Positions 20,316 to 32,270 of a DNA stretch of 64,000 bases are shown here, piece by piece. The position numbers were made by a program, and so were the translations under genes. A model generated the notes under the pieces. The model was not told the DNA's origin. It saw nothing but the letters and a program-made list of their open reading frames with translations, and did no database searches. The DNA is from Bifidobacterium breve (GTDB lineage Bacteria; Actinomycetota; Acidimicrobiia; Acidimicrobiales; Ilumatobacteraceae): assembly GCA_945893395.1 (NCBI GenBank), contig CAMDEC010000003.1:1-64000 (forward strand). Direction: 5' to 3'. Position 1 is the first letter of the stretch, and each line of letters opens with the position of its first letter.

Positions 20316-21224
20316 ATGCCAAAAGACTCAAGGTCAAACAATCGCAGCAGTCGCTCAAAAAATCGATACGCCAGCAGCGGCAATCGACGAGGCAACCCAA
20401 ATAGTCCAAAACGAATCGATCTTTCGGGGCGTTCAAACCGTGGCGGCAATCGCCCATCGCAAAAAGAACACGGACTAGGTGGAGAGCAAATTGAAGGTCG
20501 GCAAGCGGTGCGCGAATTATTGCTCGGCCAGCGGCGAAGAATCCGCGAAATTTGGATTGCCAGCGACATCGAGGCCAGCCCCGTAGTCGAAGATATTTTA
20601 GATTTGGCGCGCGACCAGCGAGTTCAGGTGATGAATGTTTCGCGCCGTGAACTCGACCGCGAAGCACGCAGCGAAGCGCCGCAAGGTGTGCTGGCGAAAG
20701 CCGACGCGATTGAGGAAACTTTGCTTGCCGATTTGTTGGTTGAGTCGCGCGATACTCCGTTGTTGTTGGTGGCAATTGATGGTGTAACTGACCCAGGTAA
20801 CCTCGGAGCAATTCTGCGGTGCTGCGACGGTGCTGGTGTAGACGCAGTAATTTTGCCCCGCCATCGTGCTGTGCACATCACACCGACGGTGGCCAAAGCA
20901 TCTGCTGGGGCGATCGAATATCTCAACATGTGCGTCGTCGGTGGACTGCCGAGTGCGCTTGTCGAAATGAAACAAGCTGGGGTATCCATAGTTGGACTTG
21001 ACGATGCAGCTGAAAAAAATATCTTTGATCTTGGCGAGTTCGCCAAAGAATCGATTTGTTTGGTTTTAGGAGCAGAAGGCGCCGGCATGTCGAGGCTGGC
21101 GCGAGAAAGGTGCGACCTACTCGTCAATATTCCGATGCTTGGTTCATTGTCTTCGTTGAATGTTTCGGTTGCTGCCGCGCTCGCCACTTATGAGATAGTT
21201 CGATCTCGGCGATACACCAAGTAA
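20316..21224 (+). CDS. rlmB: 23S rRNA (guanosine-2'-O-)-methyltransferase, RlmB/TrmH family
   Basis: IEGRQAVRELL, DGVTDPGNLGAILRCCDGAG, LVLGAEGAGMSRL, LNVSVAAALATYE. Confidence 0.92.
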   Translation: MPKDSRSNNRSSRSKNRYASSGNRRGNPNSPKRIDLSGRSNRGGNRPSQKEHGLGGEQIEGRQAVRELLLGQRRRIREIWIASDIEASPVVEDILDLARDQRVQVMNVSRRELDREARSEAPQGVLAKADAIEETLLADLLVESRDTPLLLVAIDGVTDPGNLGAILRCCDGAGVDAVILPRHRAVHITPTVAKASAGAIEYLNMCVVGGLPSALVEMKQAGVSIVGLDDAAEKNIFDLGEFAKESICLVLGAEGAGMSRLARERCDLLVNIPMLGSLSSLNVSVAAALATYEIVRSRRYTK

Positions 21225-21271
21225 TCGCCTAGGAAGTGAAATCCAACGTACACTTAATGCGCTATTAAGAC

Positions 21272-21343
21272 GCCGGGGTAGCTCAGTGGCAGAGCAACCG
21301 CCTTGTAAGCGGTAGGTCGTGGGTTCAATCCCCACCCTCGGCT
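21272..21343 (+). tRNA. tRNA-Thr (anticodon TGT)
   Basis: 72-nt cloverleaf GCCGGGG...CCTCGGC, anticodon loop CTTGTAA, T-loop GGTTCAATCC; no encoded CCA. Confidence 0.97.
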
Positions 21344-21373
21344 CGAAGTCAAATAGGATAAGTTATATAAACA

Positions 21374-21981
21374 TGAGCCAAGAGCAATCACGTCCCCGTC
21401 GCGCCGCAGACGAGCGTCGATCATCTAGTGGTGCGACAAATATCAACTCGACTTTGTCAATCATTATCGCTGTACTCGCGGTTCTGCTTGGATTTTTTAT
21501 CCTTCGAGATATTCGCAATGATCAAACTGGTGGGTCTACATTAACTGTGACGGAAGAAACTATTGACCCAACTCAGACGACACTTGCTGAAGTTCCAGTT
21601 GAAACAACTCTTGTAAAGACGGCCTTCAAGGTGCAGATAACAAACGCATCGGGCATGTCAGGTACCGCCGGACAATTGACAACCGAACTTCAAGGTCGTG
21701 GATACATCGTTCAGCAGGCGAACAATAAGAGCGAGATCACCCCGAAACAAACGAAGACCGTGGTTTACTATCTGCTTGGCAGTGAGGCCGGTGCTGCGGC
21801 GATCGCAAACGAACTTGGTGGCGTTGGCATCGCTGCGATGCCCGCACCAATTCCGACTGAAAGTGGCAAACTTGGCGAGGCTAGCGTTTTGGTTCTACTT
21901 GGTTCTGATATCGCAGGCAAGCCACTCGGTTCTGGCGCCGCAATTGTGGTGCCGACTGTTGCCCCGACTACAACGGGCTAA
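21374..21981 (+). CDS. LytR C-terminal domain protein, membrane anchored
   Basis: N-terminal TM helix; VQITNASGMSGTAGQLTTELQGRGY. Confidence 0.8.
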
Positions 21982-22976
21982 CTACTTTTTTTGAGGCTGC
22001 GCAAAATCTGCAGTGCGGATTGTTCAATGCAATGCAAAGGTTGCGACATTGCCTCTTGTTGCCCAAAAGTTTCGACGAGGCTAACCGCCTTGATGCGCCC
22101 GCTTACATCTGGATGAATGTCGCCACAAATTGCGGCTATGCCGATTTCGTGCTCACGAGCAAGTTCGACCATTGAGCCAACAACTTTGCCTGCAAAACTT
22201 TCGCTATCCATGTAGCCCTCGCCTGTGATGATGAAGTCGGTTTCTTGTAAAAGTTCATCCAGCAAAACTTCTTCAGCAACTAGGTCGAAACCCGGCACGA
22301 GTTGCGCGCCGAGCGCGGCCAGACCACCAGCCAGACCACCAGCTGCACCCGCACCAGAAATTTTTGAGACATCAACACCGTTATTTTGTCGATAAATCTG
22401 CACGAGTCGTTCGAGTCGAGTTGTTAGAAATTCAACTTGCGCTGGGGTTGCACCTTTTTGTGGGCCAAAAATCTTTGCAGCGTCGGTGAATTGCGTCGTG
22501 ACATCGCAAGCAACAACAAACTCAACTCCTTTTAGTCGCGCAGGTGTCTGAATAGCCTTCACCGCGCCAAGACCACCATCGGTTGTCGCCGATCCACCCA
22601 GACACACAATTATCCGAGTTGCCCCCAAGTCGAGAGCGGCATCAATCAACTGACCGGTACCCGTCGTAGTTGCGTCAACTGCGTTGTTCATTTCTTTGCC
22701 GCCGGCAAGCAACAGACCCGACGCACAAGCCATTTCGATAATCGCAGTTCCCCGATGCAAACGCCATGGTGCTTGAACCGGTTTACCAAGTGGCCCGGTA
22801 ACTAGCGTCGTGCGATTTGCACCACCAAGTGCTTCAAGGGTTCCTTCGCCACCGTCCGCAAGCGGTCGCTCTATGCAATCGTGCCCCAGTTGCCAACAAC
22901 CATGGCCGATTGCCGTTGCGACTTGTGCCGCCGATGCGGTGCCACGAAACTTGTCGACCGCTGCGAGCACTTTCAT
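21978..22976 (-). CDS. Glycerate kinase
   Basis: DKFRGTASAAQVA, PLADGGEGTLEAL, GGSATTDGGLGA. Confidence 0.93.
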   Translation of the reverse strand: MKVLAAVDKFRGTASAAQVATAIGHGCWQLGHDCIERPLADGGEGTLEALGGANRTTLVTGPLGKPVQAPWRLHRGTAIIEMACASGLLLAGGKEMNNAVDATTTGTGQLIDAALDLGATRIIVCLGGSATTDGGLGAVKAIQTPARLKGVEFVVACDVTTQFTDAAKIFGPQKGATPAQVEFLTTRLERLVQIYRQNNGVDVSKISGAGAAGGLAGGLAALGAQLVPGFDLVAEEVLLDELLQETDFIITGEGYMDSESFAGKVVGSMVELAREHEIGIAAICGDIHPDVSGRIKAVSLVETFGQQEAMSQPLHCIEQSALQILRSLKKSS

Positions 22977-23040
22977 ATATTTACTTTAGATGTTGGGATG
23001 AACGCGAAGAGAGTCTCAACCACGCCTATTATCGTTACGC

Positions 23041-23397
23041 ATGTTTCTCAACGGTAAGTTACAGAAATCGTTGCTCGCCGTAACAGTCATTAGCGGTCTG
23101 CTGGCGCTGTTTTTTTCGCAGCGTGGCGTCGAAACACCAGCAACACCAACGACGATTGTCTCGGTTGAGACAACTGTTGTCGTCACTACGACTATTTACG
23201 TAGAACCGATTCGTTACGTCGTGCAACGCGGCGACACACTTTTTGGTATTGCCGAAAATAATCGCCTGGACATGAAACTGCTGATGGAAATGAACGGAAT
23301 CACAGACCCCGATCGAGTCGAAGCGGGACAAGAGTTAATTTTTCCGCCAGCAAACGGTTTCATTCCGGTCGCTCCATCTACGACAATGAAACCCTGA
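23041..23397 (+). CDS. LysM domain membrane-anchored protein
   Basis: YVVQRGDTLFGIAENNRLDMKLLMEMNGI. Confidence 0.85.
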   Translation: MFLNGKLQKSLLAVTVISGLLALFFSQRGVETPATPTTIVSVETTVVVTTTIYVEPIRYVVQRGDTLFGIAENNRLDMKLLMEMNGITDPDRVEAGQELIFPPANGFIPVAPSTTMKP

Positions 23398-23399
23398 AT

Positions 23400-25364
23400 C
23401 TATTTTTTTCGACTGTTGACCGTCAGATCGGCAATATCGCGCATAATTTTGGCGATATCAAAATCTTTGGGCGTATAAATCGCGGCGACACCAAGATTTT
23501 TTAGCCTTGCACGGTCTTCTTCGGGAATAATCCCACCGACGACTAATGGCGCGCGAACTTTGAACTTTTTGAGTTGCGAGATAACTTCAGGAACTAAGTC
23601 GAGATGCGAGCCAGAAAGGATTGATAAACCGATTACATCTGGGTCTTCATCTCGCGCTGAGGCGGCGATTTGCTCCGGCGTCAAACGAATGCCGCTATAG
23701 ACAACTTCCATACCCGAATCTCGCGCGGCAACCGCGATCTGCTCGGCGCCACTTGAATGGCCGTCAAGACCGGGTTTGGCAACCAAAAGTCTCGGCGGCC
23801 CACCCACAATCGTCTTAACAAATTCGACGACATGATCTAACAAATGACCTTGCCGACCCGACGTGCCACCCACACCTGTCGGCGCGCGAAATTCTCCGAA
23901 GACATCACGCAGTGTCTGCGACCACTCGCCCGTTGTGCCACCAGCGATCGCCAGATCAATAGATGATGGCATTAAATTTTTGTTTTCTGTAGCGGCGGTC
24001 TTTAATGCTTGCAACGCTCGATCCACAGAAGCCTGGTCTCTCGACTTGCGCCACTGTTGTAAATCTTTGACCATCTGCTTTTCAATTTTTGGGTCAACTT
24101 TCAAAATGTTGTCGGTATCGCCAAGTGGAGACTGCGCTGATTGCGTGAACGCATTCACGCCAATTACGCGTTGATCACCTTTTTCGATACGGCTCGTTCG
24201 GCTTGACATTGACCGCACAAGACGACTCTTGAGTACTTCGACCGCATCAAACGCACCGCCAAGACTAAGAATTTCGTTCATCTCGGCCCATGCTTGATCG
24301 ACGAGTTGCGAAGTCTTGGCTTCGATCACATGCGAGCCGTCAAAAATGTCTTCATACTCTAAGAGGTCTGTCTCAAAGGCCAACACTTGCTGCATCCGCA
24401 ATGACCACTGCTGATCCCACGGACGGGGCAAACCCAGTGCTTCGTTCCATGCTGGCAGTTGAACGCTGCGAGCGCGAGACTCTTTTGAAAGCGTCACGCC
24501 AAGCATTTCTAAAACAATTCTTTGCACATTATTTTCAGGTTGCGCCTCGGTCAAACCCAAAGAATTGACTTGTACGCCATATCTAAAGCGCAATGCGCGA
24601 TCGTCCGTAATCGAATAACGCTCGCGACCGATGCGCTCCCATAGTTTTACAAATGCCCGCATCTTGCAAGTTTCTTCGATGAATCGAATGCCGGCATTCA
24701 CGAAAAAAGAAACCGAGGCGAATACCTGCGGAAACTCTGTTTCTGAGATCTGACCGCTTTCCTTGACCGTATCCAGAATGTCGATCGCGTTGGCTAGTGC
24801 AAACGCGATTTCCTGCACTGGCGTGGCACCAACCTCTTGCAGGTGATAGGAACAAATATTTATCGGGTTCCACTTCGGCGCATTTTTTGCACACCACGCA
24901 ATCATGTCGACGATGATTCTCTTTGATGGCTGCGGAGGGAAGATAAAAGTTCCGCGAGACAAATATTCTTTTAAAATGTCGTTCTGTGTTGTGCCACGCA
25001 ATTCGCTTGTCGCCACACCTTGTTCGTTTGCATTGGCGACATAAAGCGCCAACAACCAGGCTGCAGTCGCGTTAATCGTCATCGAAGTATTCATCTCACC
25101 TGGTGGAATACCGTCGAGCAGAGTCTTCATATCGCCAAGATGCACGACTGGTACGCCAACTTTGCCGACCTCGCCGCGCGCAAGAGTATGGTCGGGGTCG
25201 TAACCAGTTTGTGTCGGCAGATCAAATGCAATCGACAAACCTGTTTGACCTTGTGCCAGATTCGTGCGATACAACTCGTTTGAAGCACGCGCGCTTGAAT
25301 GTCCTGAGTAGGTGCGCATCACCCATGGCTCATCGCGTTTAGTCGTGTTATTTGATTCGCTCAC
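23400..25364 (-). CDS. B12-dependent acyl-CoA mutase, ethylmalonyl-CoA mutase (MeaA/Ecm)-like
   Basis: RTYSGHSSARASNELYRTNLAQGQTGLSIAFDLPTQTGYDPDH and C-terminal cobalamin-binding KPGLDGHSSGAEQIA. Confidence 0.82.
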   Translation of the reverse strand: MSESNNTTKRDEPWVMRTYSGHSSARASNELYRTNLAQGQTGLSIAFDLPTQTGYDPDHTLARGEVGKVGVPVVHLGDMKTLLDGIPPGEMNTSMTINATAAWLLALYVANANEQGVATSELRGTTQNDILKEYLSRGTFIFPPQPSKRIIVDMIAWCAKNAPKWNPINICSYHLQEVGATPVQEIAFALANAIDILDTVKESGQISETEFPQVFASVSFFVNAGIRFIEETCKMRAFVKLWERIGRERYSITDDRALRFRYGVQVNSLGLTEAQPENNVQRIVLEMLGVTLSKESRARSVQLPAWNEALGLPRPWDQQWSLRMQQVLAFETDLLEYEDIFDGSHVIEAKTSQLVDQAWAEMNEILSLGGAFDAVEVLKSRLVRSMSSRTSRIEKGDQRVIGVNAFTQSAQSPLGDTDNILKVDPKIEKQMVKDLQQWRKSRDQASVDRALQALKTAATENKNLMPSSIDLAIAGGTTGEWSQTLRDVFGEFRAPTGVGGTSGRQGHLLDHVVEFVKTIVGGPPRLLVAKPGLDGHSSGAEQIAVAARDSGMEVVYSGIRLTPEQIAASARDEDPDVIGLSILSGSHLDLVPEVISQLKKFKVRAPLVVGGIIPEEDRARLKNLGVAAIYTPKDFDIAKIMRDIADLTVNSRKK

Positions 25365-25388
25365 TATCAGATAAGGCTAGGCGCGAGA

Positions 25389-26060
25389 TTATTGGGTTAC
25401 AGCAATCTCAAGTTGGCGCAGATACTCGTCTCGCTTGACAGACACCGTGCCGAGGCTCGCCAAATGCGGGGTCAGCCACTGCACATCAAGCAACGACATA
25501 TCTGACGAATTCATCAACTGCACGAGAGCCATCAACGCCACCTTCGATGCATCGCGCACAAGGTGAAACATCGACTCGCCAGCAAACAAGCCACCAATGC
25601 GCACGCCGTAAAGACCGCCTGCGAGAAACCCATTTTCGTCGATTACTTCGATGCTGTGCGCCCAGCCAAGATGATGCAACCTGACATAAGCCTCAATGAA
25701 GTCTTCGGTGATCCAACCATTGTCACGATGCGGAGCGGCACAGTTGCGCATTACATTTTCGAATTGCGTATCGACACGAATTTGAAATTTTTTTGCACTG
25801 CGCCGCATCGTGCGTGAAACCTTTAAACCATCGAGCGGAATAATTGCGCGCATCTGAGGAGACCACCAGATCAAATTGGTTTGCGTGTCTAAGTTCTCAG
25901 TTGAGACCATCGGAAATACGCCGTGTCGGTAGGCGTAGATCAAAGTTTCTGGCTCTAAGTCGGCGCCACGACCGACAACATCGTGTCGCGGCCAATTTTC
26001 TTTATCGGGAAACTCCCAGACAGACTCACCAAGACTTGTTGGCAAGTCGTTGAAGTTCAT
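25389..26060 (-). CDS. aat: Leucyl/phenylalanyl-tRNA--protein transferase
   Basis: AYRHGVFPM, WWSPQMRAIIPL, LYGVRIGGLFAGESMFH. Confidence 0.95.
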   Translation of the reverse strand: MNFNDLPTSLGESVWEFPDKENWPRHDVVGRGADLEPETLIYAYRHGVFPMVSTENLDTQTNLIWWSPQMRAIIPLDGLKVSRTMRRSAKKFQIRVDTQFENVMRNCAAPHRDNGWITEDFIEAYVRLHHLGWAHSIEVIDENGFLAGGLYGVRIGGLFAGESMFHLVRDASKVALMALVQLMNSSDMSLLDVQWLTPHLASLGTVSVKRDEYLRQLEIAVTQ

Positions 26061-26071
26061 TTAGTTTGAAA

Positions 26072-26950
26072 CTAGTAGCTGTAGAAACCCTGTTTGGTTT
26101 TTCGACCAAGTTTGCCCTGGCTAACCAGTTTCTTCAACATCGGTCGCGGTTCGAGATTGGTCGATTTGAATTCAGAGTGAAGCGCGTTGAGAATCGCCAC
26201 GGAGGTATCCAGTCCGACAAGGTCGAGTAGCGCGAAAGGACCCATCGGAAAGTTGCAACCACCCTTCATTGCCACATCTATGTCTTCCATGGTTGCAGTG
26301 CCAGCTTCAAACATTGCGATTGCGTTGTTCAGATATGGAAACAGCAATGCATTGACGATGAAGCCCGCACGATCAACGACTTGCACTGCATCCTTGGCGC
26401 AGGCTTTGACAAAATCATTGGCTAGAGCCATCGTTTCATCGCTTGCAGTAACGGGCCGAATTACCTCGACCAGTGGCATCAACACCGCCGGGTTAAAAAA
26501 GTGAATGCCACAAACCTTGTCGGGGCGATTCGTTGACTTGGCCATTTCAATGACTGGCAATGTGCTCGTGTTGGTCGACAAGATGCAAGTTGGCTTGACG
26601 ACTTTGTCGAGCGCCGTGAACAGTTCTTTCTTGGTTGCGAGATCTTCAGCCACCGATTCGATGACCAAGTCACAGTTCGTCAGGTCTTCAAGTTTGCTCG
26701 TGACACAAATATGTGCCATCGCCGCGTCTTGCTGATCTTGCGTAATCTTTGACTTGGCGACCTGTTTTTTAAGACTGTTCTCAATTGCCATCTTTGTCGC
26801 ATCTGCGGTTTCTTGGCTGCGTGAGCGAATCACGACGTCGATGCCCGACTTGGCTACGACCTCGGCGATACCCGAACCCATGATGCCTGAACCGATTACG
26901 CCGACGAGTTTCACCCGTGCGACTTTAGTTGTGACAAGATAGTTTGCCAA
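26072..26950 (-). CDS. 3-hydroxybutyryl-CoA dehydrogenase
   Basis: GVIGSGIMGSGIAEV, ILSTNTSTLPV, GIHFFNPAVLMPLVEVI. Confidence 0.92.
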   Translation of the reverse strand: MANYLVTTKVARVKLVGVIGSGIMGSGIAEVVAKSGIDVVIRSRSQETADATKMAIENSLKKQVAKSKITQDQQDAAMAHICVTSKLEDLTNCDLVIESVAEDLATKKELFTALDKVVKPTCILSTNTSTLPVIEMAKSTNRPDKVCGIHFFNPAVLMPLVEVIRPVTASDETMALANDFVKACAKDAVQVVDRAGFIVNALLFPYLNNAIAMFEAGTATMEDIDVAMKGGCNFPMGPFALLDLVGLDTSVAILNALHSEFKSTNLEPRPMLKKLVSQGKLGRKTKQGFYSY

Positions 26951-27003
26951 ACTGTGGCTGATCGATCATCTTTAGTTCGCTCTGTACCGATAATCTGCTT
27001 AAC

Positions 27004-27780
27004 GTGAACACTGGGCAAATCAGCGCACTAATTGACGATCCGCAACGGTTGATCAGCCTTGAGGCGGTGCACAATTTTCGCGACCTGGGTGGGTATCCAA
27101 CGATTGATGGCCAAACCACCAAGTGGCGCACCCTTTTTCGCGCAGATGGCCTATATCGACTGACGCCCGAAGATGCGCAGACGGTGATCGACCTCGGGGT
27201 GCAAACCGTAATCGACTTGCGCACACCAAACGAGGTTAAAACTCGCGGCACATTTCCAGTAAAACAGTTTCCGGTCAAGTTCCATCATTTACCAATAATT
27301 GATGCAACCTGGAACGACGGCGACACACCCGAAATTGAAGATGTCGTTGAGTTTTTGGTTTGGGCATATCGCGAAATGCTCGAACACGCCTCAAAGAAAT
27401 TTGCCGACGCGATTAAATTAATCGCCGAACAAGATGTTTTGCCCGCGGTTTTTCATTGTGCGGCCGGCAAAGACCGCACCGGTGTACTCGCCGCGTTTAT
27501 CTTGTCGATTCTTGGCGTGCCTGAAGAAATTATCAGTGCCGACTACGGAAAAACTGCCGACGGTCACAAGCGTCTAATCAAATGGGCAGAAATCAACCAG
27601 CCTGAGTTGGCAAATGCTTATGCAAATATGCCAGCACGGTTTGCTGCTTCCGACCCGCGCGCGATGGCAGTGATTCTTTCTGACCTAGACACAAAGCACG
27701 GCTCGGTGCAGAACTATCTGCGCGAAATTGGTGTTGATGAAAAGACTTTCACTGCACTTCGTGCAGAGTTGCTGATTTAG
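27004..27780 (+). CDS. Tyrosine-protein phosphatase family protein
   Basis: NFRDLGGYPT and HCAAGKDRTGV (CX5R) motifs. Confidence 0.9.
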   Translation: MNTGQISALIDDPQRLISLEAVHNFRDLGGYPTIDGQTTKWRTLFRADGLYRLTPEDAQTVIDLGVQTVIDLRTPNEVKTRGTFPVKQFPVKFHHLPIIDATWNDGDTPEIEDVVEFLVWAYREMLEHASKKFADAIKLIAEQDVLPAVFHCAAGKDRTGVLAAFILSILGVPEEIISADYGKTADGHKRLIKWAEINQPELANAYANMPARFAASDPRAMAVILSDLDTKHGSVQNYLREIGVDEKTFTALRAELLI

Positions 27781-27807
27781 TGACTATTAGCTTTCGCTAA
27801 TAGTCAC
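27780..27807. terminator. Bidirectional terminator-like hairpin GTGACTATTAGC-TTTC-GCTAATAGTCAC
   Basis: 12-bp perfect stem exactly between convergent phosphatase and PPIase genes. Confidence 0.7.
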
Positions 27808-28617
27808 TTTCACGATACGAAGTTCTTCTTTTGGTGGCACGCCGTTGGATGCTGGGTCGCTGTTGCCTGCTTTATCAAGCGCCGACAATGTCGTGTCGAG
27901 ACCTTCTGTGACTTGTCCGAATAACGAATAGTTCGGCGGAAGCGTCATGCCCTGTTCGCCCGAAATAATAAAGAACTGGCTGCCGTTTGTATTTGGCCCC
28001 GAATTGGCCATCGCCAGTGAGCCAAGTTTGTATTCGCCCGCTGCCGGAAGTTCATCGGCGATCGCATAGCCCGGCCCGCCACCGCCTGTGGCAGTTGGGT
28101 CACCGCACTGCACGACAAAGGTCGGTATCGCCCGATGACAAACTGTGCCATCAAAATATTTTGACCGCGCCAAGTTGACAAAGTTGTTGACCGTACCAGG
28201 CGCTTTAGTCGGGTCGAGCACGATTGTTAAGTCGCCCTTGTTGGTCGAGACAAGTGCCGTATACGTCTTGGCTAGGTCGATGCAAAGTTTCGGCGCAGCA
28301 GTAAATTTCTGAATCTGCTCACCCGAACCATCGGCTGGCGCACACTCGCCTTGGCCATATTCAAATGGCCCTGCAGGTGCCGGGGCAGGTGTTGTTTCAA
28401 GTGTTTCAGTGATCGAAGTTTCGGTTGTATCTTGTGTCTGACTCTCATCACCATCAGGCCACAGGTTGATGGCGGCAACAATTATCACCACGACGCCAAC
28501 AAGCACCGCGATACGAATGCTACGGCGAACCACTTTTTGTCGCTGAATCTGTTTTTCGAGTTCACTCTGGCGCGCTCGACGATTTTCTTTTTGACGATTT
28601 CGTTTATCTGTACCCAT
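27787..28617 (-). CDS. Membrane-anchored cyclophilin-type peptidyl-prolyl isomerase
   Basis: NFVNLARSKYFDGTVCHRAIPTFVVQCGD, GSQFFI. Confidence 0.92.
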   Translation of the reverse strand: MGTDKRNRQKENRRARQSELEKQIQRQKVVRRSIRIAVLVGVVVIIVAAINLWPDGDESQTQDTTETSITETLETTPAPAPAGPFEYGQGECAPADGSGEQIQKFTAAPKLCIDLAKTYTALVSTNKGDLTIVLDPTKAPGTVNNFVNLARSKYFDGTVCHRAIPTFVVQCGDPTATGGGGPGYAIADELPAAGEYKLGSLAMANSGPNTNGSQFFIISGEQGMTLPPNYSLFGQVTEGLDTTLSALDKAGNSDPASNGVPPKEELRIVKVTISES

Positions 28618-28660
28618 GAGATGAAAATGCTACAGGTCGACAACACCATCAGCGATAGCG

Positions 28661-29932
28661 TTGAATGCCGTGGCGTTGATCGTTCAAAAATATGGTGGCA
28701 CGTCGGTTGCCGACCCCGAGCGCATGCGCAATGTCGCCCGCCATATTGCCGCCACAAAAGCGCAAGGCAATGATCTCGTGATCGTTGTTTCAGCAATGGG
28801 TAAAGCCACGGACAACCTGATGGATCTTGCACGCCAAGTGTCTTCAGCGGCAACGGGTCGCGAGATGGACATGTTGCTAACAACCGGAGAGCGCATCAGC
28901 ATGTCGTTGTTGTGCATGGCTCTTCAAGACATGGGCGTTGAAGCAATGAGTTTCACCGGCAGTCAAGTTGGCATCATCACCGACACGGTGCATGGTCGAG
29001 CAAAAATTCTTGAGATCAAAGGTGACCGCGTTCGCGAGGCGATCAGCGAGGGCAAGGTCGCCGTCGTCGCGGGCTTTCAAGGCGTGAGCACGGCAAAAGA
29101 AATTACGACACTTGGTCGCGGTGGCAGCGACACCACGGCGGTTGCGCTCGCCGCAGCATTGAAAGCCGATGCCTGCGAAATTTATACGGATGTAACCGGC
29201 GTGTTCACCGCAGATCCGCGCATCGTGCCCCAGGCTCGAAAATTAAAACACCTTGAGTTCGACGAAATGCTCGAGATGGCAGGTGCCGGCAGCAAAGTTT
29301 TGGCGTTGCGCAGTGTCGAATTTGCTCGCAATCACAATGTCCCGATACATGTGCGCTCAAGTTTCACTTGGGAACAAGGCACGTGGATCACAAGCGAAGA
29401 ACGAAAAGGAGAAAACAATATGGAAGAACCAATCATCTCGGGAGTGGTTCATGATGCCAGCGACGCAAAAATTACCGTGCTGGGTGTGCCCGACCAACCT
29501 GGTGTCTCGGCTGCATTGTTTGAGCCACTCGCCGCAGCCAATGTCAACGTCGACATGATCGTGCAGAACACTTCGACGGCGGGAACAACCGATATTTCAT
29601 TTACGTTGCCAAAAACGGACGTCGCAATCGCCGAACCAATCGTCGCAAGAATTGCCAAGCAAGTAGGCGCGACAGGCGTTACGCAAGACACGAACATCGC
29701 CAAAATTTCACTTGTTGGTGCGGGCATGAAGTCGAGCCCGGGTATCGCCGCAAAAATGTTCAGGGTTCTGGCCGACAACAAAGTCAATATCGAGATGATT
29801 TCAACGAGCACGATTCGAATTTCGGTCGTTGTAGCGGCGCCGATGCTCGAAAAAGCCGTGCGTTCACTGCACACGGCGTTTGATCTTGACAGTGGAGAAG
29901 ATTATTCAGCACCATTACCAATACGCAAGTAG
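28661..29932 (+). CDS. lysC: Aspartate kinase (true start likely 15-18 nt downstream)
   Basis: VQKYGGTSVADPERMRNVA, TTLGRGGSDTTAVALAAAL, two ACT domains. Confidence 0.95.
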   Translation: MNAVALIVQKYGGTSVADPERMRNVARHIAATKAQGNDLVIVVSAMGKATDNLMDLARQVSSAATGREMDMLLTTGERISMSLLCMALQDMGVEAMSFTGSQVGIITDTVHGRAKILEIKGDRVREAISEGKVAVVAGFQGVSTAKEITTLGRGGSDTTAVALAAALKADACEIYTDVTGVFTADPRIVPQARKLKHLEFDEMLEMAGAGSKVLALRSVEFARNHNVPIHVRSSFTWEQGTWITSEERKGENNMEEPIISGVVHDASDAKITVLGVPDQPGVSAALFEPLAAANVNVDMIVQNTSTAGTTDISFTLPKTDVAIAEPIVARIAKQVGATGVTQDTNIAKISLVGAGMKSSPGIAAKMFRVLADNKVNIEMISTSTIRISVVVAAPMLEKAVRSLHTAFDLDSGEDYSAPLPIRK

Positions 29933-29944
29933 GTTTGAATAAAT

Positions 29945-31850
<1,906 letters not shown>

Positions 31851-31853
31851 TTT

Positions 31854-32258
31854 TTAAACTTCGACCGGCACGCCTTCGTGCCAGTGATTGCCAGCCACGA
31901 CGGCATCTGCCGCGCGGCGAAGGCGCAACGAATCAAGTGGTTTGATCAACCAACCCTGCGCGCCGCTGCGCCTAGCTAGATGCACATCGGCGACCCGATC
32001 GAGCAACATCAGAACCGGCACCATTGGCGAGCGACCATCGCTGTGATCTAGGCGCAGATCCATTGTGACTGCCATTGCGCCCATTGATCCACACTGCAAA
32101 TCTAAAACGGCGAGATCGGGCGTGCGTTGCTTTATGGCACGCGACACATCACGACCGTCGCTGCAAACGACGAACGAAGTTTCAGGTGTGCCAAGGGCCG
32201 CATGCACTTCGTCGAAAACCCATTGAGCATCAGTCGCCAACAAAATATGCACGCGCAA
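31854..32258 (-). CDS. Stand-alone receiver-domain-like protein
   Basis: 134 aa; DLAVLDLQCGSMGAMAV and GAQGWLIKPLD resemble CheY-like receivers. Confidence 0.65.
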   Translation of the reverse strand: MRVHILLATDAQWVFDEVHAALGTPETSFVVCSDGRDVSRAIKQRTPDLAVLDLQCGSMGAMAVTMDLRLDHSDGRSPMVPVLMLLDRVADVHLARRSGAQGWLIKPLDSLRLRRAADAVVAGNHWHEGVPVEV

Positions 32259-32270
32259 ATGTTAGCGTAA

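Noticed and set aside
21144-21335. Minus-strand ORF MGIEPTTYRLQGG... over tRNA-Thr
   Set aside because: Antisense translation of a tRNA gene, a classic annotation artefact.
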